This document shows positions 1 to 9,097 of a stretch of DNA of 64,000 nt, in pieces (position 1 is the stretch's first letter; every line of letters starts with the position of its first letter). Both the position numbers and the translations under genes were made by a program. Source of the DNA: UBA6170 sp942491385 (lineage in GTDB: Bacteria; Chloroflexota; Anaerolineae; Anaerolineales; Anaerolineaceae); NCBI GenBank assembly GCA_942491385.1, contig CALOAF010000002.1, positions 186,001 to 250,000 on the forward strand, read 5' to 3'. The notes under the pieces are model-generated. The model was not told the origin of the DNA. It did no database searches and saw nothing but the letters and a program-made list of their open reading frames with translations.

Positions 1-2
1 GT

Positions 3-443
3 ATCACTCACCTGCAAGCAATGGAATGGCTTTGTCTGGCAATCCAACAATGCTGTGCCAATGCAAAAGAGCATGGTGTGCGCCTGGCACTTGAACCCAT
101 CAATCGCTACGAAACTTCATTAATCAACAATGTCGAACAAGGATTGGATTTGATCGCAAAAGTAGGAGCAGACAATTTTGGCCTCTTATTGGATACGTTT
201 CATATGAATATTGAAGAGCCACAGATAGAGGAGAGCATACGTTTGTGTGATCAGCGCATATTTCATTTCCATGTAGCCGATTCCAATCGCTGGTACCCGG
301 GTGGTGGTCACCTGGATTTCAATTCAATTCTCACTTCATTAAAACAGACCGTTTATACAGGATTTGTATCCGGTGAATTTCTACCTCTTCCGGATGCAAA
401 CATAGCCGCAATTAAAAGCATAGAATATCTAAACCAGTATTAA
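3..443 (+). CDS. Sugar phosphate isomerase/epimerase, 5'-truncated
   Basis: This is the C-terminal part (about 146 residues) of a TIM-barrel protein of the AP-endonuclease-2/xylose-isomerase-like fold. The frame is open to the left edge, so the true start lies outside the window. Visible metal and catalytic positions fit ketose 3-epimerases: Glu in LEPINRYE, Asp and His in LLDTFHMN, His in FHFHVADSNR and the late Glu in GEFLPLP, with the GGGHLDF loop between them. Such enzymes interconvert keto-sugars such as tagatose, psicose or keto-gluconate in the cytoplasm, and the exact substrate cannot be read. It suits a region rich in sugar-utilisation genes. Confidence in the fold is high and in the substrate low. 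Confidence 0.8.
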   Translation: MTHLQAMEWLCLAIQQCCANAKEHGVRLALEPINRYETSLINNVEQGLDLIAKVGADNFGLLLDTFHMNIEEPQIEESIRLCDQRIFHFHVADSNRWYPGGGHLDFNSILTSLKQTVYTGFVSGEFLPLPDANIAAIKSIEYLNQY

Positions 444-634
444 AACTGAATCTGGATTACAAGCACATATTTTCTCCATTTTGCAAGAATCAAATTCATG
501 CATCCTTCCTTTCCAGATTTTGGATCTAATCCTAATAGTTTAGCGTCAAGCATGATTTCAGAAACTTTCACCTTATTTTTTTGTTTCTACCTAATTTAAT
601 CTTAGCCAATTAAAATAAATTGGGATAGAATAAG

Positions 635-663
635 TTGACAAATATCCGCCTTTCCTTTTATCC
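635..663 (+). promoter_or_regulatory. Putative sigma70-type promoter of the rhomboid gene
   Basis: TTGACA at 635-640 is followed after 17 bases by TTATCC at 658-663, about 28 bases before the ATG at 691. The -35 box is perfect and the -10 box weak. The rest of the 444-690 spacer is AT-rich with nothing else recognisable. Confidence 0.45.
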
Positions 664-690
664 TTGAAAACTACTAATTAGGAGTTCTGC

Positions 691-1365
691 ATGATTCCGA
701 TTCGTGACCAAATCCCTACTCGACGAGTACCTTTTGTTAATTACATACTGATCGCAGCAAATATCCTTGTGTTTGTCCTGCAATGGTTAGCCGGAGCAAA
801 TCAGGAAACACTTGTGTATCAATTTGCCCTTATTCCCTCTGCGTTTAATGACGGAATTGGTTTCAGTGATTTTTCCACAATCTTCACCAGTATGTTCATG
901 CATGCTGGTCTGGCACATCTCGGCGGAAATATGCTCTATCTGTGGATTTTTGGTGACAATGTTGAGGATAGTATGGGACACAGCAGATTTCTATTATTCT
1001 ATCTGTTAGGAGGACTGATCGCCTCGCTGGCTCACATCTTCACCAATCCTGCCTCGCAAATACCCACGGTTGGTGCCAGCGGTGCAATCGCTGCAGTGCT
1101 GGGAGCGTATCTTGTTCTCTATCCGAATTCAAAAGTTTTGACGATCATTCCGCTAGGCTTCTTCCTGCGAATGACGATGGTGCCTGCAGCCATTGTGTTA
1201 GGCTTATGGTTTGTTCTGCAACTGTTTAGTGGCGTTCTCTCGATGGGTGGACCCGATGTGGGCGGGGTTGCCTTTTGGGCTCATATCGGCGGATTTGTTG
1301 CAGGTGTTATCCTGGCAAAATTATTTTCCAAAAAACGATACAAGGATACGATTGTTCGTTGGTAA
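691..1365 (+). CDS. Rhomboid family intramembrane serine protease
   Basis: A 224-residue polytopic membrane protein that should cleave transmembrane helices of substrate proteins inside the membrane. The rhomboid signatures are present: the HLGGNMLYLWIFG block in TM2 (about residue 76-88), the catalytic Ser in GASGAIAAVLG (about 128-138) and the catalytic His in AHIGGFVAG near residue 198. The length is normal for a bacterial core rhomboid without extra domains. The ATG at 691 follows an AGGAG ribosome site. It is a single gene with its own promoter and converges on the DUF1294 gene. Substrates are unknown. Confidence 0.93.
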   Translation: MIPIRDQIPTRRVPFVNYILIAANILVFVLQWLAGANQETLVYQFALIPSAFNDGIGFSDFSTIFTSMFMHAGLAHLGGNMLYLWIFGDNVEDSMGHSRFLLFYLLGGLIASLAHIFTNPASQIPTVGASGAIAAVLGAYLVLYPNSKVLTIIPLGFFLRMTMVPAAIVLGLWFVLQLFSGVLSMGGPDVGGVAFWAHIGGFVAGVILAKLFSKKRYKDTIVRW

Positions 1366-1400
1366 ATACCGCTCATTCTCAATTGGTTTATCTAAGTATC

Positions 1401-1652
1401 CTAATTTAATACATAGAAAAATATGAGTATGTGAATTGCAATACTCACGGTTGCAATCACTTTAAATTGAGGTTTCCTGGTTTTATGCCGGAAAATCGTC
1501 ATCCCTAATAACGCGCCGATCCCCCCTCCCAGAAAGATGATCGCATAAAGTGTTTTTTCAGGAACACGCCATTGTTGCAATGTGGCTCGAAATTTATCAA
1601 AGCCCCAAACAAGAAAAGTGATTATATTGATGAACAAGTAATAGGATAACAT
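1401..1652 (-). CDS. DUF1294 family small membrane protein
   Basis: An 83-residue protein with three predicted hydrophobic segments. It has the family hallmarks: an Asp-Lys after the first helix, then RVPE, a GGGIGALLGM stretch and FRHKTRKPQF. In other bacteria this domain is often fused to a cold-shock domain; here it stands alone. Its function is unknown. The stop codons of this gene and the rhomboid gene face each other across 35 bases. Confidence 0.85.
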   Translation of the reverse strand: MLSYYLFINIITFLVWGFDKFRATLQQWRVPEKTLYAIIFLGGGIGALLGMTIFRHKTRKPQFKVIATVSIAIHILIFFYVLN

Positions 1653-1698
1653 TTTTAATAACCAATCATTGTGATGTATATTTCTTAGAAAAGATATT

Positions 1699-3633
1699 TC
1701 ACAGAACCTGAATTAATCTAAAATCATATGGGTTTAATTTAAGATTTTCTTCTTTAATAATTTTTCCAGAAATCAAATCTCTGAACGAATCTAAATCTTC
1801 TGGAAGAATATTCTTCATTTGAATTTTTTGTGGCTGTTCCGAGAAATTTGCCATCACCAGGATTTGATCTATTTCATTTTTTCTGTAGAAACAAAAAACA
1901 TGCGGATTCTTTGAATCTAAAATGGTTGTATTCAGATTTTGAAAAATATTATTTGTTTTTTTAATTTGAATAATTTTCAATAACTCTGTAAATATTCGCC
2001 CTGTTGCTGTTTTTTTATTATGTCGTTTTTCTGCTAGTTTTTCATCATGCTCGGGACGATGTACCCAGCGACTATCTTGTTTTTGTAATTTATTTGTCAG
2101 ATACCCATAATCGTTCAACGTCCCAAGCTCATCCCCTAAATAGAATAAAGGTATTCCTCCGATCGTTAATATGATGCTGTAAATCATCACAATCCGTTTG
2201 ATTGCCAGGTCAACCTCCACCTCGGTTTCAACAGCAAGCGCTTTTTCTAATCCAGCCAAGGAAGCACATGTTCCAGAAATTCGACAATCACCATTCTTCA
2301 GATTTTCTTGAAAAGGAAGGCCGCGCGCAAAACTGCCAGAAAATCTACCCCGATAAAACTCATTTAGAAACTGACGATGATCAAACCCATTGAGCCTTAG
2401 CTCACCGGCATCCTCATCGGAAAATGTCCAACCAATATCATCATGACTGCGAACATAATTTACCCAGGCACATTGCTCGGGGATTTTAAGACGCTTTTTC
2501 ATCGAGTGACTTAATAATCTAACTTCACGCGTGGCGAGGCTCTCCCATAACAAGGCCATCAAAAGTGGGTTATAAGAAATTTGGCATTCCTGAGATGAAA
2601 TGTATTTTATGACATCATCCGGATGCACAATTGCTTCAGACTTGAACAATAATGACGGGGCAGCAATCCGAGCAATATCGTTAAATGCCTGGATTAAAAG
2701 GTGCGCTTCTGGTAAATTCTCACAAGAAGTGCCCAATCGTTTCCAGATAAACGCGACCGCATCTAAACGTAAAACTTCTACACCGCTATTTGCAAGAAAC
2801 AACATTTCTTTTACCATTTGCACGAAAACAGCTGGATTTTGATAATTAAGATCCCATTGATAAGATTGAAATGTAGTCCAAACCCATTTATCTATATTTT
2901 CAAAATAAGTGAACGCACCGGAATGATGATCTGGAAAAATTTCTCGCAGATGCGATTCATAAGCATCTGGGAGGCGACGATCAGGGAACATCCAATAAAA
3001 ATTTTGAAAAAAAGGATCTCCTGCTTGTGCCTTCATCGCCCATTCGTGCTCATTGGAGGTATGATTGAACACAAAATCCAATACCAGACTAATCCCATTT
3101 TTCCTTAATTCTTTTGCGAATAAAACCAATTCATCCATCGTTCCAAAGGCAGGATTAACCTCCCGATAACTACTAATTGCGTATCCCCCATCATTTTCCC
3201 CGCTTGGTACTTTAAATAACGGCATCAAGTGTAAATAAGTAATACCCATTTCTAACAAATAGGGGATCTTTGCAAATAATCCTTGAAGGTTCCCTGCAAA
3301 AAGATCCACATAGCAAACTGCCCCAATCATTCGTTCGGATTGGAACCATTGTGGGTCAGCTTCCCGTTGTTTGTCCAATTGTTTTAAATCGGTTGAGCGG
3401 CTGAGCCAGCTTTCAGTCATGCCATAAAGCAACTCTTCCAGATAATAGAAGGCATCATACACCTGACCATATAATGGCATCATTTTTCCGAATAAACTCG
3501 GAAAATATTTATCCAACCTTACGACGAATTGGCTCCAATCTTCCACATTTCTATCTGCATAATCCTTAAATTTAGATTGTAGTCTGGGTAGAAGACGATC
3601 ATACGCAAGCTGAGCCTGATATTGTATATCCAT
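1699..3633 (-). CDS. Amylosucrase (GH13 subfamily 4)
   Basis: A 644-residue protein matching the usual amylosucrase length and layout: an all-helical N domain (1-95), a (beta/alpha)8 barrel with a large B' insertion, and a C-terminal beta domain. Amylosucrase transfers glucose from sucrose onto alpha-1,4-glucan and releases fructose; some relatives mainly hydrolyse sucrose. Catalytic residues can be placed at Asp291 (RLDAVAF), Glu333 (FKSEAIVHP) and Asp398 (VRSHDDIGWTF), a constant offset of five from the Neisseria enzyme. The GTSCENLPEAH and ECQISYNPL stretches are typical of this subfamily. It is the last gene of the alpha-glucoside operon, 16 bases after trehalose synthase. No signal peptide is seen, so it should act on imported sucrose. 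Confidence 0.93.
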   Translation of the reverse strand: MDIQYQAQLAYDRLLPRLQSKFKDYADRNVEDWSQFVVRLDKYFPSLFGKMMPLYGQVYDAFYYLEELLYGMTESWLSRSTDLKQLDKQREADPQWFQSERMIGAVCYVDLFAGNLQGLFAKIPYLLEMGITYLHLMPLFKVPSGENDGGYAISSYREVNPAFGTMDELVLFAKELRKNGISLVLDFVFNHTSNEHEWAMKAQAGDPFFQNFYWMFPDRRLPDAYESHLREIFPDHHSGAFTYFENIDKWVWTTFQSYQWDLNYQNPAVFVQMVKEMLFLANSGVEVLRLDAVAFIWKRLGTSCENLPEAHLLIQAFNDIARIAAPSLLFKSEAIVHPDDVIKYISSQECQISYNPLLMALLWESLATREVRLLSHSMKKRLKIPEQCAWVNYVRSHDDIGWTFSDEDAGELRLNGFDHRQFLNEFYRGRFSGSFARGLPFQENLKNGDCRISGTCASLAGLEKALAVETEVEVDLAIKRIVMIYSIILTIGGIPLFYLGDELGTLNDYGYLTNKLQKQDSRWVHRPEHDEKLAEKRHNKKTATGRIFTELLKIIQIKKTNNIFQNLNTTILDSKNPHVFCFYRKNEIDQILVMANFSEQPQKIQMKNILPEDLDSFRDLISGKIIKEENLKLNPYDFRLIQVL

Positions 3634-3649
3634 TATTCAATTATTCCAT

Positions 3650-5287
3650 TTAGAAGGGGCCAACCTTCAACCATCTAAAGCCATAAGCTTCCAAATTTAG
3701 ACACCGATTCTCAAGAACCACGGGCTGAAACATATTAAGCACATCCTGTAACTCCTCATCAGCAATACACATTTCATCAAATGAGACTTTTTGGCTTTTA
3801 CCTGAAAAATTATTAATGACCAATATTTTTTCCTGATCATTTTCACGAACGTACGCCAAGATTGATTTGTTTTTCGGAGAACACAATTCCAATGTCCCTT
3901 CCCCAAAAACAGCGTGTTGTTTGCGGATGACGATCATGATTTTTAGCCAATTCAAAAGAGAGGTCGGATCTTCTAATTGAGCCTTTACATTCACTTGTTG
4001 ATAGCCATAAATTGGATCCTCAATGGCAGGTATTTTCAATTTTTGTGGTTCAACATCTGAGAAACCACCGTTTATCGAGTCGTCCCATTGCATGGGTGTC
4101 CGCACACCATCCCGATCACGTAGCGTAACGTCATCACCCATCCCAATTTCATCACCGTAATAAAGGACAGGTGATCCTAAAAAGGATAAAAGGATGGATT
4201 TCATTAGTCTAATTTTCCGCTGATCATTCCCTAATAAAGGAGCTAATCGCCTTCGAATCCCGAGGTTCAATCGCATTTCAGGTTCAGGGGCGTAGAAATC
4301 CCACATAAATTGACGTTCTTTATCAGTGACCATTTCCAAGGTCAGTTCATCGTGATTCCTCAAAAATATTCCCCACTGGCAAGAATCAGGTAAATCAGGT
4401 GTTCTAGCCAGAATTTGATCAATGGACGTTCTATCAGATTTAGCCATGGCCATAAATAATCTGGGCATCAAAGGGAAGTGGAAATTCATATGGAATTCAT
4501 CACCGCTTCCAAAATATGCCCTGGTTTCTTCCGGCCATTGGTTTGCTTCTGCCAAGAGCATAATCTCTGGTGAATATGCTTCCACAAATGCTCGTAACCG
4601 TTTGTAATAATCATGGGATTCAGGCAGATTTTCAGAGGAACCACCTTCACGTTCAAACAAATACGGGGGAGCATCTACACGAATGGCATCTACCCCTAGA
4701 TCAATCCAATATTGGACAATTCTCATCATTTCTCTTTGGATTTCAGGATTGTCATAATTTAGATCAGGTTGGTGATAAAAAAATCGATGCCAGTAGTATT
4801 GTCCGCGCGTAGGATCAAATGTCCAATTTGATTTTTCATAATCCAGGAAGATAATTCTCGCCCCGTTGAATTTATCATCCGTATCGGTCCATAAATAATA
4901 ATCTTTATATTTTTCATGATCCGGATGGGCTGGATCTCGGGAAGCTTGAAACCAGGGATGCTGGTCAGAGGTGTGATTGGGAATCAATTCCACCATTATC
5001 TTCATCCCCCGCCGGTGGGTTTCGATCACCAATTCTACAAAATCAGTGAGTGTGCCAAAATTAGGATTAATATCCTTCATATCACTGACATCATAGCCAC
5101 CATCTCGCATCGGGGATTTCATGATCGGTAATAACCAGATGAGGTCTACACCTAAATTTTGCAAGTAATCTAATTTAGCCGTAATTCCTGCCAGGTCACC
5201 GACACCATCTGAATTGGCGTCATAAAACCCCCGGACATTCAATTCATAAATGACCGCTTGTTTGTACCATAAATTGTTATTTGTCAT
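3650..5287 (-). CDS. treS: Trehalose synthase (maltose alpha-D-glucosyltransferase), GH13
   Basis: A 545-residue GH13 enzyme that interconverts maltose and trehalose by intramolecular transglucosylation. The likely catalytic residues are Asp205 (AIRVDAPP), Glu247 (LAEANQWPE) and Asp313 (LRNHDELTLEM). The long stretch from AEANQWPE through FHFPLMPR to RNHDELTLEMVTD and GIRRRLAPLLGND is characteristic of trehalose synthases rather than plain maltases. There is no fused maltokinase domain. It starts nine bases after the permease stop, so it is cotranscribed with the transporter. With OtsAB elsewhere in the window the cell has two routes touching trehalose; here the context suggests catabolism of imported disaccharide. 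Confidence 0.92.
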   Translation of the reverse strand: MTNNNLWYKQAVIYELNVRGFYDANSDGVGDLAGITAKLDYLQNLGVDLIWLLPIMKSPMRDGGYDVSDMKDINPNFGTLTDFVELVIETHRRGMKIMVELIPNHTSDQHPWFQASRDPAHPDHEKYKDYYLWTDTDDKFNGARIIFLDYEKSNWTFDPTRGQYYWHRFFYHQPDLNYDNPEIQREMMRIVQYWIDLGVDAIRVDAPPYLFEREGGSSENLPESHDYYKRLRAFVEAYSPEIMLLAEANQWPEETRAYFGSGDEFHMNFHFPLMPRLFMAMAKSDRTSIDQILARTPDLPDSCQWGIFLRNHDELTLEMVTDKERQFMWDFYAPEPEMRLNLGIRRRLAPLLGNDQRKIRLMKSILLSFLGSPVLYYGDEIGMGDDVTLRDRDGVRTPMQWDDSINGGFSDVEPQKLKIPAIEDPIYGYQQVNVKAQLEDPTSLLNWLKIMIVIRKQHAVFGEGTLELCSPKNKSILAYVRENDQEKILVINNFSGKSQKVSFDEMCIADEELQDVLNMFQPVVLENRCLNLEAYGFRWLKVGPF

Positions 5288-5296
5288 ATAGATAAA

Positions 5297-6406
5297 TTAT
5301 CCTTTAACTGATCCTGCCATCATACCACGGACAAAATAGCGTTGTAATGCCAGGAAGACAATTAATGGCAATATCATGCTGATAAAAGCACCTGAGGTTA
5401 ATAGATGCCAGTCCTGTCCTTTTTCACCAACAATGGCTGCCAAAGCACTGGTGACCACTCGGGTCTTGTCTCCCAGGAACACCAGGGCAACCAGGTAGTC
5501 ATTCCATACCCACAAAAATTGGAATATCGCAAAGGAAGCTAAAGCAGGGACAGATAGTGGGAGAATCAACTGAATAAAAATCGTGAAAGGTGATGCACCA
5601 TCTATAAAAGCTGCTTCTAATAATTCTCTGGGTATCGTACTGATATAGTTAAACATCAGGTAAATCGCCAACGGCAAACCAAAACCAGTATGAGCCATCC
5701 ACATCGCCAGATAGGTACCATTCAAGTTTAATTTCGTGTAATCCTGTAAGATTGGTACAAGGGCAATTTGTAAAGGGACCACAAGCAATGCTACAACGAC
5801 CGTAAAGAAAAATTTTCTACCCGGGAAGTTCAACCAGGCAAAACCATAGGCTGCAAATGCAGCGATCATAATAGGAATAATCGTTGCAGGAATGGAAACT
5901 GCAATGGAATTCAAGAAAGCGCCACCTAGATCATTTCCTTTCCGTACAATCGTATTTCCCATCCCATCTGTGAAAGAAATTTCTTTTCCGGTTAAGGTAT
6001 CGATGTAATTATCCAAGGTTAGATCTGTCTCAAATCCAAGCCATTTTCGTTCTTCAACTTTTACAAGTAAGGTTCGCTTATTTCCATACCAGGTATATTG
6101 ATCACCATCTGGCATTGTAATACCGTTACGCCATTCCTCAAAAGTATGGGTTTCACCATCAATCGTGATGGGACCATCCACATCTGTAGAAGGATCAATT
6201 TTTATCTCGCGTGTTTCGACATAACCCCTATGAGGAAAAACTGCCCACCACCCCGAACGGAATATGTTTTCACTATACCGAAAAGAAGTAACTAAAACAC
6301 CTAAAGTCGGTACAATCCAAAGGAGACAGATGAAAATCAAAACGCCATTGACAAACAGGCTAGATGTCCTTTTTTGACCTGAAAAACTCTTTGTTTTTTT
6401 GCTCAT
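5297..6406 (-). CDS. Alpha-glucoside ABC transporter permease, MalG/AglG type
   Basis: A 369-residue inner-membrane permease of a carbohydrate importer. The EAA loop (ELLEAAFIDGASPFTIFIQLILPLSVPAL, around residues 255-283) contacts the ATPase. It ends in the typical RYFVRGMMAGSVKG tail. Between TM1 and TM2 there is a hydrophilic region of about 110 residues (roughly 50-160) much longer than in E. coli MalG, as seen in AglG-type permeases. The start codon overlaps the stop of the upstream permease by one base (TGATG), so the two are translationally coupled. No ATPase gene is present in the operon; a shared MsmX/UgpC-type ATPase elsewhere is likely. Confidence 0.9.
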   Translation of the reverse strand: MSKKTKSFSGQKRTSSLFVNGVLIFICLLWIVPTLGVLVTSFRYSENIFRSGWWAVFPHRGYVETREIKIDPSTDVDGPITIDGETHTFEEWRNGITMPDGDQYTWYGNKRTLLVKVEERKWLGFETDLTLDNYIDTLTGKEISFTDGMGNTIVRKGNDLGGAFLNSIAVSIPATIIPIMIAAFAAYGFAWLNFPGRKFFFTVVVALLVVPLQIALVPILQDYTKLNLNGTYLAMWMAHTGFGLPLAIYLMFNYISTIPRELLEAAFIDGASPFTIFIQLILPLSVPALASFAIFQFLWVWNDYLVALVFLGDKTRVVTSALAAIVGEKGQDWHLLTSGAFISMILPLIVFLALQRYFVRGMMAGSVKG

Positions 6407-7512
6407 CAGAATGCCTTCCTTTCACCAAATTGGCGCAGGTTGTAAATCATCACCGGTATAACTGCAACTAATAGAATGATGGCGATCGCTGATGCTCTTC
6501 CTGTGTGACCATAGGTAAAGCGCTGTAAGTAAAACTCATTGGCAATGACGTTGGTTCCATAGTTACCTCCGGTCATCACCCTGACAATATCAAACAATTT
6601 CAAGCTAAATATTAGAATTGTTGTAGCGACAGTAATTAAAGTGCCTCTAATCGTTGGAATGATGATATTGAAGAAAATTCGAATTTCATGAGCGCCATCC
6701 ACCCTGGCAGCTTCTAATAATTCGGAAGGAATCCCCTTAATCGCTGATGATAATATTACCATCGTATAACCAGTTTGTAACCATACCATAATGATGATGA
6801 GCAGGAAATTATTCCATGGCGGTTGTTGTAACCAGGGTTGTGATGTTCCACCCAGTGCGATCACAATCGCATTTAACAATCCAATTTCAGAAATCCCGGC
6901 GCCTTCCCCTCGATAGGTGTAAATAAATTTCCAAATAACACCTGCACCTACAAAAGAGATAGCCATGGGCATAAATATGATGATTTTGTAAACTTTTTCG
7001 AAACGGCTTCGATCTGCCAGAACTGCAATGATCAAGCCTAATGCTACACACAAAAAAGTTCCTACGATCATCCAGAGCAAATTATTACGAAATGCCTCCA
7101 ACATGATTCGGTCGGTGACAGCAAAAATATAATTATCCGCCCCCACAAATACCCGGCTGGTTGCATCCTGGAAGCTTAATAACAATGTTCTAAATGTGGG
7201 AATGGCGAGAAACCATGCCAGAATCACCAGTGCTGGACCAACAAATATAAATGGCTGTAAGCGACTACGCCATTCTTTGGGTAGTTTCTCCACTAACCAG
7301 TTGGTAACATAGTAGAGCATCATGACGCCACCGACACCCCAAACAATCGCAATGATGACGACCAGGAATCGATTTGCTTCTGTATCTCTCAGGAAAATGA
7401 ACCCCTGCCATAGGACAAGAAAAGTTAATAATGGGACAATGATGGAGACAACTACCCTACCGATCGCTGAAGTAAATACGCGTATGATCCCACCAAATGG
7501 ATTTCTTTTCAT
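6406..7512 (-). CDS. Alpha-glucoside ABC transporter permease, MalF/AglF type
   Basis: A 368-residue permease, the partner of the MalG-type subunit just downstream. The EAA loop is GIPSELLEAARVDGAHEIRIFFNIIIPTI near residue 265-293. Two extra N-terminal helices precede the core six-helix unit, a common form in alpha-glucoside importers. The ATG at 7512 follows a strong GGAGGGAG ribosome site. A stable hairpin at 7546-7588 lies between the binding-protein gene and this one, which could lower permease levels relative to the binding protein. Confidence 0.9.
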   Translation of the reverse strand: MKRNPFGGIIRVFTSAIGRVVVSIIVPLLTFLVLWQGFIFLRDTEANRFLVVIIAIVWGVGGVMMLYYVTNWLVEKLPKEWRSRLQPFIFVGPALVILAWFLAIPTFRTLLLSFQDATSRVFVGADNYIFAVTDRIMLEAFRNNLLWMIVGTFLCVALGLIIAVLADRSRFEKVYKIIIFMPMAISFVGAGVIWKFIYTYRGEGAGISEIGLLNAIVIALGGTSQPWLQQPPWNNFLLIIIMVWLQTGYTMVILSSAIKGIPSELLEAARVDGAHEIRIFFNIIIPTIRGTLITVATTILIFSLKLFDIVRVMTGGNYGTNVIANEFYLQRFTYGHTGRASAIAIILLVAVIPVMIYNLRQFGERKAF

Positions 7513-7545
7513 AACGTTTCTCCCTCCAATCTCTGAATATTGAAT

Positions 7546-7588
7546 GAAGGAGCAGAATTCTGATCATATTCAGTTTTACTACTCCTTC
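7546..7588 (-). promoter_or_regulatory. Intercistronic hairpin between binding protein and permease genes
   Basis: GAAGGAGCAG (7546-7555) and CTACTCCTTC (7579-7588) pair over ten bases with one G-U pair, and CTGA/TCAG adds inner pairing. No T-run follows in the direction of transcription, so it looks like an mRNA stabiliser or processing element rather than a terminator. Confidence 0.55.
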
Positions 7589-7632
7589 ACTCGTCGTTAA
7601 CAGCCTACTATTTAATTATAGTGAATATTTTT

Positions 7633-9003
7633 TTATTTAGGCCATGAAGCATCAATTTGTTTCAACGCGGTGTCTAAATCTATTGATTCAGTGACATAGT
7701 CTGTCATTGATTTCCAGAACGATCCAGCGCCAACTTCACCGGGCATCAGATCAGAGGCATCAAAGCGAACGGATGAAGCATCCAAAATGATCTCGGCTAC
7801 ACCACGATCAATGATATTGGTGTACCAATCCAGGCTGGAATCCAAGTGCGGTGATATTGCACCGCCTGCTTCAACCCAACCTTTCACAGAATCACCCATT
7901 GAGAAGAATTGAATAACAGCGCGAGTTTCTGGACGATCATTGAACATGGCATAGATGTCTCCAGCAACAAGCACGGGAGAACCATACTCAGGGTCCAGAC
8001 CAGGGAAGTAGAAGAATGAATAATCTTCACCAGCTACTTTATCTTCCGGGAAGAAGGAGGTGATAAAGTTACCTTGTTTGTGCAACCAACAACGCACAGG
8101 TGTGTCAAACATGGGTTTTGGGGCATCTCCAAAACTGGTAGTTGCAATCGCTCCACGACCACCATAGACGTAACCATCTTTGAACCAGATGTTTCCGACT
8201 TCTTCCACCGCTCGGCGTACTTCAGGCGAGTCAAATTTCAACTCACCATTTACCCACTTATCATAATTCTCCAGTGAGGTTGTTCGCAGCATTAATTCTT
8301 CTGTCCAGTCAGTTAATGCCCAACCAGTGGCAGCACCAGATTCAATACCTACACACCAGGGAGCATCACCATCAGCAACAATTTGATCAGACAGTGCGAT
8401 CATTTCATCCCAGGTCGTTGGAACCTGGTAACCAGCGGCATCAAATTCTTTTTTCGGATACCACACCAGAGATTTACCATTCACACGGCCCCAAACACCG
8501 GCCATAATTTCACCATCGGGCCCATTAATCATCGACATGTCCAACCATGACTGGTTATAATTCTCTTTTAACCAATCCTGATTAATCACATCAGTAAGAT
8601 CAACTCCATAGCCTTTGGCTACGAGCGTTTTTAACAGACCTGGTTGTGGAAAGTCGACAATATCAGGTGGATTTCCACCTTCCACAATAATGGCTATGTT
8701 CGCTTCAAACTCTTTCGAGCCAGTATATTGAATGTCAATACCAGTGGCTTCTTCAAAAGCTTTAATAGAATTATCAAATTTTACAGCATCTGCATCTGTA
8801 AAAGGTCCTTGCATGGTAACAACAGTGCCTGTGTATTTGCCAGCGTAGGCATCGGTTAGTTCTTGACCAGCTTTAAAGACCATAGTTGGTTCAGCTGGTT
8901 CCTCTGGTGCCATTGGTTCTTCAGTGGCTGCAGGTGTTCCACATGCGCTTAATACCATTATTGCCAGTACGAATACTGCAATTATTTTCCAATACGATTT
9001 CAT
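7633..9003 (-). CDS. Alpha-glucoside ABC transporter substrate-binding lipoprotein
   Basis: An extracytoplasmic solute-binding protein of about 456 residues (family 1, AglE-like). It has a lipoprotein signal: MKSYWK, a hydrophobic stretch and the lipobox LSAC, with the acylated Cys near residue 21, then a short acidic Pro/Glu linker. The mature part has the usual two-lobe layout (GNPPDIVDFPQPG, VPTTWDEMIALSDQI, CVGIESGAATGWALTDWTE). The permease types, the neighbouring trehalose synthase and amylosucrase, and the length point to maltose, trehalose or sucrose as ligand. I place the start at ATG 9003 because GGAGGAAG sits just before it; four more codons from a TTG are possible. Confidence 0.88.
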   Translation of the reverse strand: MKSYWKIIAVFVLAIMVLSACGTPAATEEPMAPEEPAEPTMVFKAGQELTDAYAGKYTGTVVTMQGPFTDADAVKFDNSIKAFEEATGIDIQYTGSKEFEANIAIIVEGGNPPDIVDFPQPGLLKTLVAKGYGVDLTDVINQDWLKENYNQSWLDMSMINGPDGEIMAGVWGRVNGKSLVWYPKKEFDAAGYQVPTTWDEMIALSDQIVADGDAPWCVGIESGAATGWALTDWTEELMLRTTSLENYDKWVNGELKFDSPEVRRAVEEVGNIWFKDGYVYGGRGAIATTSFGDAPKPMFDTPVRCWLHKQGNFITSFFPEDKVAGEDYSFFYFPGLDPEYGSPVLVAGDIYAMFNDRPETRAVIQFFSMGDSVKGWVEAGGAISPHLDSSLDWYTNIIDRGVAEIILDASSVRFDASDLMPGEVGAGSFWKSMTDYVTESIDLDTALKQIDASWPK

Positions 9004-9097
9004 ATCTTCCTCCAAATTTAGTTTATTTATTAATTTGCGATTGTTAGTAATTTTTTTGAATATTATTTTCCAGTCACCTCCTCCGGACAGATGATCC

